Shown here: in pieces, positions 8,301-16,663 of the stretch
Numbering within the stretch: the first letter of the stretch is position 1
How the letters are laid out: every line of letters begins with the position of its first letter
Source: Halobaculum marinum
Lineage (GTDB): Archaea > Halobacteriota > Halobacteria > Halobacteriales > Haloferacaceae
Assembly (NCBI RefSeq): GCF_029338555.1
Contig: NZ_CP119989.1
Coordinates: 1,178,001 to 1,242,000 of the forward strand
Reading direction: 5' to 3'
DNA length: 64,000 nt
Program-made: the position numbers and the translations under genes
Notes under the pieces: generated by a model
Seen by the model: the letters and a program-made list of their open reading frames with translations, nothing else
What the model was told of the DNA's origin: nothing
Databases searched by the model: none

Positions 8301-10470
8301 CGAGACGGACGCCGGCACCAGTCGCTCGCCGTCGACGGCCTGCGTGGACGCGACGCTCCGTCTCGACCAGTCGCTCTGTTATCTCGGGGTCGACGACGAC
8401 GGAGCCGACCTGCTCGGCATCGGTTCCGACGCCACGGGGACCGACGTGCTCGCACGCCTGTCGCAGTCCCCCGCAGCAGTCCGGAGCAGACTCCACGCCG
8501 CACAGGAGACCGGGCGGCCGGTGACGATACGCTGGGACTCGTCGGCCACGGGGGCCGCGGGGTGGGGGTGGGCCCGCCCGACCGACGACGGCGTCTCGAT
8601 CCTGCTGTCGGTCGACGACGGGGCGCACACGGTGGACGGCGAACGGTCGGACCCCACCGAGTCCGAGTCGGTGGTGTCCCGGAGCGCACTGCTCGAACAG
8701 ACTGAGTACCTGGCGAACACCGGTGGGTGGGAGTACGACTGCAGTCGAGAGACGATCACGTGGACCGCGGGGACCAGGGAGATTCACGGCGTCGCGCCAG
8801 AGTACGAACCGACGCTGGAGGAGGCACTCTCGTTTTACCACCCGGACGACCGAGAACTGCTCGCGAATCACTTCGACCGTGCGATCGACGACCAGGAGCC
8901 CTACGACACGGAGGCCCGCATCGAGACGGGCGGCGGGCGTCAAAAGTGGATCCGCACCGTCGGCGACCCGGTCACAGACGCCGACGGCGAGGTCGTCGCC
9001 GTCCGCGGGGCGATCCAAGACATCACCCGACAACGTGCCCAACAACAGCAGATCTCGATTCTCAAACGAGCCATCGACGCGTCGCCGGTCGGTGTGACGC
9101 TGGTCGACGTTCGACGAGACGACGAACCGCTGGTGTACGTGAACAGCGCGTTCGAGGACCTCACCGGCTACGACGAGTCCGAGGCACTCGGTCGAAACTG
9201 CCGGTTCCTCCAGGGTGAGCGCACCCGCGAAGAGTCCGTCGCGCAACTGCGCGCGGCGATCGAGGCGGGCGACGCGGCGTCGGTCGAACTCCGAAACTAC
9301 CGGGCCGACGGGACGGAGTTTTGGAACCACCTCACGATCTCGCCCGTCGCCGACGCCAGCGGCGAGATCACCCACTACGTGGGGTTCCAGACCGACATCA
9401 CGGACGCGAAGTCGCTCAGGACACAGCTACAGCAGTTCAAGCGCGCAGTCGAGAGCTCCGCCCACGCGATCTACATCACCGACGTCGACGGGACGATCAC
9501 GTACGTGAACGAGGCGTTCGAGGAGATCACTGGCTACCCCGCCGACGAGGCCGTCGGACGGACGCCGCGAATCCTCAACTCCGGCCAGATGGACGACGAG
9601 TACTACGAGCGCCTGTGGAGTGAGCTCACCGCGGGGAACTCCTTCGAGGAGCGCATCATCGACAGGGACCGCGACGGACACTTCTACCGCGCCCACCAGA
9701 CGATCTCACCGCTGACCGACGACGGAGCCGTGACGGGGTTCGTCGCCGTCCAGACCGACATCACCGACCAGATCGAACGATCCCAACAGGTCGCCGTTCT
9801 CGACCGGGTGTTGCGCCACAACCTCCGCAACGACATGAACGTCATCCTCGGGCACGCAGGCCGACTCACCGACGCGCTCGACGGCGACCTCGCCGACGCC
9901 GCGGAGGCGATCACCGATGCCGGGAACAGACTGCTCGGCATCGCGGACAAGGAGCGAGCGATCGTGTCGCACTTGAACGGGCCCACCGAGCGGACCACAC
10001 AGGACGTGGAGTCACTGGTCGACGCCATCCTCGACGACCTCCGACCGAAGTATCCCGACGCGGAACTGACCGTCGACCGCCTGGCGGGGGTGACGGTGAA
10101 CGCCACGACGCAGGTCGGCGACGCCCTCGGCGAGTTCGTCGAGAACGCCCTCAAACACTCTGGCGCCACGCCGGCGTCGGTCCGCCTCTCGGCGGAGGTG
10201 CGGCGAGAGCGGTCGGAGGACGTCGTCCGGATCTCGATCGCCGACCGGGGGCCGGGCGTGCCCGAGTCCTTGCGCCAACTCATCTCTTCGGACCGGGTCC
10301 CGGACTCGTTGACCCACTCCGACGGCCTCGGGATGTGGATCGCGCGGTGGGTCGTGACGCGGTCGGGGGGATCCGTCGACTTCGAGGAGCGCACCGGCGG
10401 CGGGACGGTGGTCCACGTGACGCTCCCCGGCGGCTTCGACGAGTCTCCCGACGCCGACCAGCGACACTGA
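8290..10470 (+). CDS. multi-PAS histidine kinase with a LOV photoreceptor domain
   Basis: This 726-residue soluble kinase has no membrane helix. An N-terminal PAS-like region (about 15-115) is followed by PAS1 (about 133-250). PAS2 (about 256-375) carries GRNCRFLQ with C304, plus NYRADGTEFWNHL, the flavin-binding signature of LOV domains. PAS3 spans about 376-495. The H-box VLRHNLRND contains the phospho-acceptor H510, and an HATPase domain follows (about 600-715, with ENALKHS and GLGMWIARW). It probably senses blue light or redox through FMN and phosphorylates an unlinked regulator, as no receiver domain or response-regulator gene lies beside it. The ATG at 8290 follows a weak gagg. Confidence 0.92.
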   Translation: MTDSETDAGTSRSPSTACVDATLRLDQSLCYLGVDDDGADLLGIGSDATGTDVLARLSQSPAAVRSRLHAAQETGRPVTIRWDSSATGAAGWGWARPTDDGVSILLSVDDGAHTVDGERSDPTESESVVSRSALLEQTEYLANTGGWEYDCSRETITWTAGTREIHGVAPEYEPTLEEALSFYHPDDRELLANHFDRAIDDQEPYDTEARIETGGGRQKWIRTVGDPVTDADGEVVAVRGAIQDITRQRAQQQQISILKRAIDASPVGVTLVDVRRDDEPLVYVNSAFEDLTGYDESEALGRNCRFLQGERTREESVAQLRAAIEAGDAASVELRNYRADGTEFWNHLTISPVADASGEITHYVGFQTDITDAKSLRTQLQQFKRAVESSAHAIYITDVDGTITYVNEAFEEITGYPADEAVGRTPRILNSGQMDDEYYERLWSELTAGNSFEERIIDRDRDGHFYRAHQTISPLTDDGAVTGFVAVQTDITDQIERSQQVAVLDRVLRHNLRNDMNVILGHAGRLTDALDGDLADAAEAITDAGNRLLGIADKERAIVSHLNGPTERTTQDVESLVDAILDDLRPKYPDAELTVDRLAGVTVNATTQVGDALGEFVENALKHSGATPASVRLSAEVRRERSEDVVRISIADRGPGVPESLRQLISSDRVPDSLTHSDGLGMWIARWVVTRSGGSVDFEERTGGGTVVHVTLPGGFDESPDADQRH

Positions 10471-10566
10471 CCCACGTCGCGTTCGTCGCAGCAGATCGTC
10501 GCTCGGCGCCGTCCGCCGCTCCGATCCCGCCGCGGAGACTATGTGCACCCGGCCCGTCAAACAGGT

Positions 10567-10692
10567 ATGGCAGACCAAGAGCAGCGGCGGGCGACCGGCG
10601 GGATGCTTCTCGTGCTCGCCGGGGTCGCCGGGTTCATCACGCTGTTGGGGATCGCGGTCGTGTGGGCGTTCGCGTACGGGCCGCTGTCCTGA
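10567..10692 (+). CDS. 41-aa single-helix membrane protein
   Basis: A short frame beginning MADQEQRRATGG continues as one hydrophobic helix and ends YGPLS. The topology is N-terminus in, with charged residues before the helix. It follows the kinase by 96 nt on the same strand and precedes the HalOD1 gene. High-GC third positions and a clean helix support it as a real small gene. Its function is unknown. Confidence 0.6.
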   Translation: MADQEQRRATGGMLLVLAGVAGFITLLGIAVVWAFAYGPLS

Positions 10693-10801
10693 GTGACGCA
10701 CGAACGACACTGGGACAGCCCTTCGCAGTCGCACGATTGTCCCAAATGGGCCGAATTAGTTCGGTGCCCAAGTGAACTGGTCAGGCCGCGTACCGGTGGC
10801 A

Positions 10802-11086
10802 ATGAACGACGTGGTAGAGACCGAACCGGACGCCGAGTGGGGGACCTGTACGCTTCGGTTCGATCCCGACGAACCGGACGCACTCGTGACTGCAGTCGTC
10901 GAGGCCACCGCGCGAGCCTCGGGAACCGATCCGCTCGCGATGGCGCCGCTGACGGATACGATCGATCCGGAGGCGCTGGGACAACTCGTCCGGACCACTT
11001 CCGCTGACTCCGTGATCACGTTCGACTACTACGGCCACGAGGTGACCGTCCGCGGGGACGGGCTGGTCACCGCCGCCGAGGCGTAG
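10802..11086 (+). CDS. HalOD1 output-domain protein
   Basis: A 94-residue protein that is almost entirely one HalOD1 domain. The pattern VVEATARASGTDPLAMAPL, then IDPEALGQLV, then a final ITFDYYGHEVTV strand is typical. HalOD1 is a haloarchaeal module often joined to or encoded near two-component proteins, with no proven biochemical role. The ATG at 10802 is preferred over an in-frame GTG at 10772, which would add ten atypical residues. Its nearness to the LOV kinase suggests a shared signalling context. Confidence 0.85.
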   Translation: MNDVVETEPDAEWGTCTLRFDPDEPDALVTAVVEATARASGTDPLAMAPLTDTIDPEALGQLVRTTSADSVITFDYYGHEVTVRGDGLVTAAEA

Positions 11087-11128
11087 TCGAACTGCGGGCG
11101 GTGATCGTGGGCTCCCCGTTCGCGGCGC

Positions 11129-11356
11129 TCACTCGTGTGTCGACGCCACGTCGTAGTCTGGGCCGTCGTCCCCGACGACGGCGACGGCCGAGGCGAGACA
11201 GCCGGCGGAGACGACGAGGCCGAGGAACACGGCGACGACGCCGAGTCCGGCGAGGATAGCGGTGAGCGGGACGGCGAGGGCGACGGTGGCGAGGACGCGG
11301 GCGACCGCGCGGTTGTGCTGGACGGTCGACGCGGGCGCGTCGGTCCGGACGGACAT
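11129..11356 (-). CDS. hypothetical two-helix membrane protein
   Basis: A 75-residue protein with two closely spaced hydrophobic helices (about 20-40 and 42-62) and an acidic C-terminus (GDDGPDYD). It is convergent with the HalOD1 gene, 42 nt away. No domain was recognised. Composition and codon use fit a real haloarchaeal gene. Confidence 0.6.
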   Translation of the reverse strand: MSVRTDAPASTVQHNRAVARVLATVALAVPLTAILAGLGVVAVFLGLVVSAGCLASAVAVVGDDGPDYDVASTHE

Positions 11357-11471
11357 GAGGAACGCTCCGCGAGGTCTCGGGATAAGTCTTCTCTGGGTAA
11401 CTTGGCGTTAGAACGGTCTTACCGCTGGAATTCGGAGGACTGAGTATCGGGAACACCGCGTCGCCGTGTGG

Positions 11472-11586
11472 CCGAGGGCTCGTTCGTCGCTTCGCTCCTC
11501 ACTCGGTGCCGATTGCCTCGATGCCCGGCTCGGGCGCGCGGCGGAGCCGCGCACACCTCGCCGCCGTCTAACCGAGGGCTCGTTCG
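11472..11586. repeat. 15-bp direct repeat pair spaced 100 bp
   Basis: The word ccgagggctcgttcg occurs at 11472-11486 and again at 11572-11586, beyond the 3' end of the next minus-strand gene. The sequence between is GC-rich with short inverted repeats and no convincing gene. It may be a decayed duplication or terminator-like sequence. Confidence 0.4.
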
Positions 11587-11600
11587 CTCCCTCCGGTCGC

Positions 11601-12452
11601 TTACTCGCCCTCGCTCGCCCCGTACTCCTTCCCCTCCCGTGCGTCCGCCTTCATCCGCCGCAGCGCCGCGACCGCCTGACTCGCGTCGTAGCCGAAGAAC
11701 ACGTCCTTCCCGTACGCAGCGGCGACCTCGGCGGCGTGGTTCAGGGAGTCGATGTCGACGTTGACGGCGTACAGTTCCACGGAGAACTCGACGTCGAGGT
11801 CGGCCAGCCGGCTCTCGAACCCCTTCGCGATCGTCTCCAGCCAGTACGTCGTCCCGTAGTGGGTGTCGTACAGCGGGACGACGAACTCGTCGACGTACTC
11901 GGCGAGCGCCTCCAAGTCCAGCCCCGCGCGCTCGTACAGGTGCCCCGGGTACGGGTCCGGGTACAGCGTCAGGTAGACGCGTCCAGGGATGCGGTCGGTC
12001 GCCTCGGCGACGAACGCCGTGATCACGTCGGCACGCCACGCCTCCCAGTCGTCGAACTCGCTGGCCGCGAACCGCTCCTCGCACCGCTCGCAGTGACAGA
12101 AGCCCTGCCGCGGGAACCCCACGTCGTCGAGGCGGACGTCGCCGTTGACGGCGGCGCAGTCCTCGACAATCTCCAGCAGGCCGCGACGGTACTCGTCGTG
12201 GGTGGGGCAGATGTACGCCCAGTCGAAGTACGTCCGGTCGCGGGTCGCCGGCTTCCCCTCCTCGTCGACCGGAACCAGTTCCGGACTCGCCTCGGCGGCG
12301 GCGTTGTCGCCGAAACACGACACCATGTTCACCGCGCTCGCGAGCGGTTCGGCCGAGCGGCCGGTCACGTCTTTCACCTCGTAGAAGCCGCGGTCGAAGT
12401 CGGGCCACTCCGTCTCCTCGGCGTTGCGGGTGACGACGCCGTACTCGGTCAT
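11601..12452 (-). CDS. uncharacterised TIM-barrel-like protein, possible glycoside-hydrolase fold
   Basis: The 283-residue soluble protein has alternating beta-alpha pattern segments such as VRLDDVGFP, RVYLTLYPDPYPG, VDEFVVPLYDT and VEFSVELYAV. A central Cys pair motif (CHCERC near residues 128-133) could bind metal. The strand-end acidic and aromatic residues resemble glycoside-hydrolase-type barrels, but no catalytic pair can be named with confidence. It stands alone on the minus strand. Its function is unknown. Confidence 0.75.
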   Translation of the reverse strand: MTEYGVVTRNAEETEWPDFDRGFYEVKDVTGRSAEPLASAVNMVSCFGDNAAAEASPELVPVDEEGKPATRDRTYFDWAYICPTHDEYRRGLLEIVEDCAAVNGDVRLDDVGFPRQGFCHCERCEERFAASEFDDWEAWRADVITAFVAEATDRIPGRVYLTLYPDPYPGHLYERAGLDLEALAEYVDEFVVPLYDTHYGTTYWLETIAKGFESRLADLDVEFSVELYAVNVDIDSLNHAAEVAAAYGKDVFFGYDASQAVAALRRMKADAREGKEYGASEGE

Positions 12453-12551
12453 ACCACGGCTTGGCCGCTCGCGAGGGTACGTGTTTCGGAAGCAGTGGTC
12501 GCGGCGGCGCCGGCCGAGCGGCCGGTCACCGCCGGCGATGCGACGCAGGTG

Positions 12552-12659
12552 TTACTCGGTCTCGACTTCGACTTCGACCGGCTCGGTGTCCGAACTGAAC
12601 AGCACGTACAGCAGGACGACGACACCGAACAGGACGACGAGCTTCGACTTTCCGGACAT
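12552..12659 (-). CDS. 35-aa membrane micropeptide
   Basis: A short frame starting MSGKSKLVVLFGV has a hydrophobic helix (about 6-24), then a strongly acidic tail of alternating Glu and Val ending VETE. The clean helix plus acidic tail and near-perfect GC third positions are unlikely by chance. It lies between the TIM-barrel gene, transcribed away downstream, and the zinc-ribbon pair. No function is known. Confidence 0.6.
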   Translation of the reverse strand: MSGKSKLVVLFGVVVLLYVLFSSDTEPVEVEVETE

Positions 12660-12734
12660 GTCACAGACTTCTACAGGCGAGCACTAAGGGCTTCCGCCGT
12701 TGGTGGGTGACGGTACGGTCGGCTCGCTGTCAGA

Positions 12735-13574
12735 TCAGTCGTCCGGTCGCTGCTCGTCGACGCCGACGACACCCAGGTCGCGCACCTCGACCCCGCAGTC
12801 GTCGCACGCGACCACCCGTCGGTTCGGCGTCTCGCTCGGATTCATCGTCCCGCCGCAGCAGCCGTCAGTGACGGTCGTCTCGGCGAGTACACCGCCGCAG
12901 TCGGGGCACTCGGGGGTGAACAGCCGCAGCGGCGACGCCGCGGGTGCGCGGATGCGCTCTGGAACGCCGAACTGCTCCATCGCCCGGACCGCCGCCACGT
13001 CGGCGCGGGCGTGGACCGGGCGGAGCCACACGACGCCGTCCTCACCCTCGACGGAGATGCCGTCGAACTGGACGCTCCCCTCGCCGTCGAACGGGACGAC
13101 CGCCGCGGTCGCCGTCGCCAGCGCCGCCTCGTCGGCGTCCCGGAGCGTCGCCATCTCGTCGGTCCAGGCCGCCTCGAACTTGTCGGTGAGGTAGAGGTCG
13201 CCGTCGTCGCCGTCTCTCAGGACGCCGGCGCGCAACATCGCGTCGAGCAGGGCGGCGGGGTCGTGGTCGGCGGCGAGGTCGTCGGACTCCCGGTCCGGGC
13301 GCGACCGCGGTGTCGGCGCGACGTGTTCGAAGTACGGCGCGAGTCCGAGCGCCCGAACGAGCCGCGGGGCGAACGCGGGCGTCCCGGGGACGACGTACCC
13401 GCGCAGGTAGATCAGTGCCACGCCGCCCGTGAGCACGAGGACTGCGCCCGGACCGGAGACGGGAACGGCCAGCAGGCTCACGAGGAGGACGATTGCGAGG
13501 TTGACGGCGGTGCACGGCCAACAGCGGTCGGCGCCGGTGTACTCCGGTCGGCGGAGCGCGTCGACGACGGTCAT
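12735..13574 (-). CDS. membrane protein with C-terminal zinc ribbon, paralog A
   Basis: The 279-residue product begins with two membrane helices (about 26-44 and 46-64). A helical region follows (about 90-170, with MLRAGVLRDGDDGDLYLTD), resembling a winged-helix-like fold, and then a mixed domain. The C-terminus carries three Cys pairs: CPDCG near 226, CCGG near 241 and CDDCG near 259. This is compatible with zinc ribbons. The soluble part closely matches the adjacent gene at 13639-14238, indicating tandem duplication with gain or loss of the membrane segment. Its function is unknown. Confidence 0.75.
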   Translation of the reverse strand: MTVVDALRRPEYTGADRCWPCTAVNLAIVLLVSLLAVPVSGPGAVLVLTGGVALIYLRGYVVPGTPAFAPRLVRALGLAPYFEHVAPTPRSRPDRESDDLAADHDPAALLDAMLRAGVLRDGDDGDLYLTDKFEAAWTDEMATLRDADEAALATATAAVVPFDGEGSVQFDGISVEGEDGVVWLRPVHARADVAAVRAMEQFGVPERIRAPAASPLRLFTPECPDCGGVLAETTVTDGCCGGTMNPSETPNRRVVACDDCGVEVRDLGVVGVDEQRPDD

Positions 13575-13638
13575 CGGCGGCGACCCTGGGCGGTGCCCGA
13601 CCGGCTGACCCGCGGTGCCGCCGTGTGTCGTGCGGGCG

Positions 13639-14238
13639 TCACGCGTCCTGCTCGGTGGCCGCGTCGCCGTCGACCGGCGAGGACAGTTCGTGGACCTCGG
13701 CGCCGCAGTCGACACAGCCGAGCACCCGACGGTTCGACTCGGCGCCGTCTTTGTACCCGTCGGTAGAGCGTCGCGACACGAGGTCCGCGCCGCAGACGGG
13801 ACACTCGGGGGTGAACAGTCGAAGCGGCGACGCCGCAGGGGCCTGCACGACCGCCGGGACGCCGAGACCGTCCATCGCTCGAACCGCCGCCACGTCGGCG
13901 ATGGCGTTCGCCGGACGGAGCCACGCGACGCCCTCTTCGCCCTCGACGCGGATCCCGCCGTAGGCGCGCTCGCCGGTCGCCTCGAACGGGACGGTCTGTG
14001 CGGTCGCCTCGATGAGCGCCGCGTGGTCGAGCGCTCGGAGCGTCTCCATCTCGTCGGTCCAGGCCGCCTCGAACTCGTCGGTGAGGTAGAGGTCGCCGTC
14101 GTCTCCGTCCGTCAGCACGCCCGCCCGGAGCATCTCCCCGAGGAGGTCCTCGGGCTCGCTGTCTGGTGCGAGCGGGTCGGCGGTTCTGGGGGCGTCTTCG
14201 TCCCGGCCGCCGTCGGCGACCACGTCGAGCCTCGTCAT
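13639..14238 (-). CDS. soluble zinc-ribbon protein, paralog B
   Basis: A 199-residue protein lacking the membrane segment of its downstream paralog but sharing nearly identical blocks: MLRAGVLTDGDDGDLYLTD, EAAWTDEMETLR, VAAVRAM and APAASPLRLFTPECP. It has two Cys pairs (CPVC near 152 and CVDC near 179) and lacks the CCGG of paralog A. The start at 14238 (MTRLDV) is preferred over an Arg-rich upstream extension. The genes are 64 nt apart and probably co-transcribed. Confidence 0.75.
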   Translation of the reverse strand: MTRLDVVADGGRDEDAPRTADPLAPDSEPEDLLGEMLRAGVLTDGDDGDLYLTDEFEAAWTDEMETLRALDHAALIEATAQTVPFEATGERAYGGIRVEGEEGVAWLRPANAIADVAAVRAMDGLGVPAVVQAPAASPLRLFTPECPVCGADLVSRRSTDGYKDGAESNRRVLGCVDCGAEVHELSSPVDGDAATEQDA

Positions 14239-14350
14239 ACCAGTCCGTCGCGGTCGCATCCGGTTAGTGGTTTCCGAAGCGGCGACGCCGTGGCTCGGCG
14301 GCGTATGGTTCGTGAAACGGCCCCGAAGGGGGACCGAGAGAAGTCCCGTT

Positions 14351-14944
14351 CTACAGTTCGACGGCGCTCTTCTGCCCGAGCGACTCGGGGACCGTGAAGC
14401 GGATGGTGGTGGTCGCGCCAGACATCGTGTTGATCTTGATCGTGGCCTCCTCGCCCTCGGCGAGCGGGTCAGGGTTCACGGTCGCGTCGAGGTCGAACTC
14501 GATGTTGAAGCGGTCGTCCGCGTCGTTGAGGACGGTCGAGTCGGAGTCGGTGTTCTTCACCGCGGACGTGTTGAAGTACGCGCCCGTCGACGCCTCAGCG
14601 GTCGTGTTGTGCGTCAGCGTCATCGTGCCAGCCGGGCCGATCCAGTTGATCGTGGCGTTCGAGAGGTCGATCTCTCCCGCACCCGGGGCCTGCGTCACGG
14701 TGACGTTCACGTAATCGACCTGGGTCCCGTCGACGTTCCCGGTCGTCACGACCTCCTGGAGCCGGTTACTGACCTGCTTGCTCGACTGTTGACCCGTCTC
14801 CTGCGACTTACTCTGAAGGAAGCCGGCCGTGTTGATCAGGACGCCCGCGGCGATCGCCGCCACGAGCACCATCGCGATGAACACGATGAGCGTCCCGATT
14901 CCCACTTGCCCGCGCTCCTCCTCGTCCGTGATAAACTCGAACAT
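14351..14944 (-). CDS. arlA: archaellin (archaeal flagellin)
   Basis: The 197-residue product has the class III archaellin signal. The short leader [12 protein letters not shown] is followed by [18 protein letters not shown], with predicted prepilin-peptidase cleavage after G12. A long hydrophobic helix leads into a beta-rich, Asn/Thr-rich outer domain with several N-x-S/T sites. It would polymerise into the archaellum filament. No other arl or che gene is in the window, so this is an isolated copy. An SD-like gggag sits 8 nt upstream of the ATG, and a TATA-like element lies at 14994-15000. Confidence 0.93.
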   Translation of the reverse strand: MFEFITDEEERGQVGIGTLIVFIAMVLVAAIAAGVLINTAGFLQSKSQETGQQSSKQVSNRLQEVVTTGNVDGTQVDYVNVTVTQAPGAGEIDLSNATINWIGPAGTMTLTHNTTAEASTGAYFNTSAVKNTDSDSTVLNDADDRFNIEFDLDATVNPDPLAEGEEATIKINTMSGATTTIRFTVPESLGQKSAVEL

Positions 14945-14991
14945 GATTGTTGGTGCTCCCAACCGGAGCTATCTCTCACGGGCCACCGCCG

Positions 14992-15003
14992 ACGTTTAAG
15001 AAA
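14992..15003 (-). promoter_or_regulatory. archaellin promoter TATA-like element
   Basis: On the minus strand the block reads ttcttaaac, about 55 nt before the archaellin start. This gives a predicted transcription start near 14970 and a leader of about 25 nt that contains a Shine-Dalgarno-like gggag. It separates archaellin expression from the upstream pyrBI genes. Confidence 0.45.
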
Positions 15004-15046
15004 ATCGTCCAAAATATCGACACCGATACTCCGGTCGGTCGTCTCC

Positions 15047-15514
15047 TCAGTGGACTGCCAGGTGGTCGCCGATGTCCTCGCGAACGATCTCGCCGCAGAA
15101 CTCACAGCGGACGCCGTCGTCGACCACGCCGAACGCCGACTCGACCGGTTCGTCTTGGTTGGTGATGCAGTTGTGGTTCGGACAGGTGAGCAGACCGACG
15201 ACGCGCTCGGGACGCTCGACACGTTTCTTGTCGACCACCTCGAACTCCCGGACGATGTTGACGGTCGCCTCGGGCGCCAGTAGCGACAACACGTCGACCT
15301 CGCCTTGACTCAACTCGCGGTCCTCGACCTTCACGACGTCTTTGGTGCCGAGTTTGTCTGAGGGCACGTTCATCCCGATGGAGACGCCGACGCCCTCGTC
15401 ACCGTCGATGCCGAGGATCGCCAACACGTTGAGCGCCTGGCCGGCCGTGATGTGGTCGATGACGGTGCCGTTGCGGATCTTCGAGACGCGCAGTTCGCGC
15501 TCGGGGTCGCTCAT
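15047..15514 (-). CDS. pyrI: aspartate carbamoyltransferase regulatory chain
   Basis: The 155-residue regulatory subunit begins near [15 protein letters not shown], the nucleotide-effector domain. The C-terminal zinc domain has CPNHNC and CEFC, supplying four cysteines. It partners the catalytic chain in pyrimidine synthesis and usually confers allosteric control by nucleotides. Its ATG overlaps the pyrB stop (ATGA), so the two chains are translationally coupled for stoichiometry. Confidence 0.97.
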   Translation of the reverse strand: MSDPERELRVSKIRNGTVIDHITAGQALNVLAILGIDGDEGVGVSIGMNVPSDKLGTKDVVKVEDRELSQGEVDVLSLLAPEATVNIVREFEVVDKKRVERPERVVGLLTCPNHNCITNQDEPVESAFGVVDDGVRCEFCGEIVREDIGDHLAVH

Positions 15515-16464
15515 GCGTCACCTCCGTCGGCCGCGACGGCGCCGTCGCCCGCGTCGTCGCCGCCGAGCAACGCGTCGAGCAGCGCCATGCGGACCGGGAC
15601 GCCGTTGTGCGCCTGCGCGAAGTAGGCGGCGTACTCCGTGTCGTCGACGTCGGGCGCGATCTCGTCGACGCGCGGGAGCGGGTGCATCACGGTGAGGTCG
15701 TCGCGGGCGGCGTCGAGCGTCTCGGCGTCGATCTGGTACTCGCCGGCCACCTTCTGGTACTCGTTCTCGTCGGGGAAGCGCTCGCGCTGGATCCGGGTGA
15801 CGTACAGCACGTCCAACTCGCCGAGCACCTCGTCGAGGTCGGTGTGCTCCCGGAGGCGCGCGCCGGCGTCGTGGAGGTCGAACTGGACGCTCCGGGGCAG
15901 GCGCAGCGACTCGGGGCTGACGAAGTGCATCCGGGCGTCGAAGTTGGTGAGCGCCTCCGCCAGCGAGTGGACCGTCCGCCCGTACTTCAGGTCGCCCATG
16001 ATGCCGACCGTGAGGTCGTCGAGGCCGGCGCGCTCGCGCATCGTGTACAGGTCCAGCAGCGTCTGACTCGGGTGCTGGCCGGCGCCGTCGCCGGCGTTGA
16101 CGACCGGCACGTCGACGAACTGCGAGGCGAGTTTGGCGGCACCCTCGCTGGGGTGGCGCAGGACGATGCCGTCGGCGTACCCCTCGATGACGCGGACGGT
16201 GTCCGCCAGCGACTCGCCCTTCTTCACCGACGACGACTCGACGGTGCCCATGTCGACGGTGGCGCCGCCGAGGCGCTTCATCGCCGTGTCGAACGACATC
16301 TTCGTGCGCGTGCTCGGCTCGAAGAAGCACAGCGCCAGCAGCGTGTCGGCGTACCGGTCGCCGACCGCACCCGGGTCGGCGTCGAGTTCGGCCGCTCGGT
16401 CCAGGACGGCCTCGATGTCCTCCCGGGTGAGTTGGCCCGCCGAGAGGAGGTGGTCGTGTCGCAT
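15511..16464 (-). CDS. pyrB: aspartate carbamoyltransferase catalytic chain
   Basis: The 317-residue enzyme forms N-carbamoyl-aspartate from carbamoyl phosphate and aspartate, the committed step of pyrimidine synthesis. The carbamoyl-phosphate loop S51-T-R-T54 follows [15 protein letters not shown] and the late HPLPRVDEI motif are intact. Length is normal. The start at 16464 ([10 protein letters not shown]) fits the family. A short Ala/Asp/Gly-rich C-terminal tail (after LLGG) is a halophilic extension. Confidence 0.97.
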   Translation of the reverse strand: MRHDHLLSAGQLTREDIEAVLDRAAELDADPGAVGDRYADTLLALCFFEPSTRTKMSFDTAMKRLGGATVDMGTVESSSVKKGESLADTVRVIEGYADGIVLRHPSEGAAKLASQFVDVPVVNAGDGAGQHPSQTLLDLYTMRERAGLDDLTVGIMGDLKYGRTVHSLAEALTNFDARMHFVSPESLRLPRSVQFDLHDAGARLREHTDLDEVLGELDVLYVTRIQRERFPDENEYQKVAGEYQIDAETLDAARDDLTVMHPLPRVDEIAPDVDDTEYAAYFAQAHNGVPVRMALLDALLGGDDAGDGAVAADGGDA

Positions 16465-16663
16465 TGTTCGATACCGCGTCGTCACGTCCCTTCAATGGCT
16501 CGGCTCGGAGATCCCTCCGCTGTACTGCGGTTTTACACGGAGGTGCGCTTCGCGACGACGGCGATTACGAGATTCGAAGCGGCCCGTGGGTGGTCGAGGT
16601 CGGTCGACTGATCGCCCACTCGACGTCGGTGGCTCGCTGGCACGTCGACGCCGCCGGCGGCGC

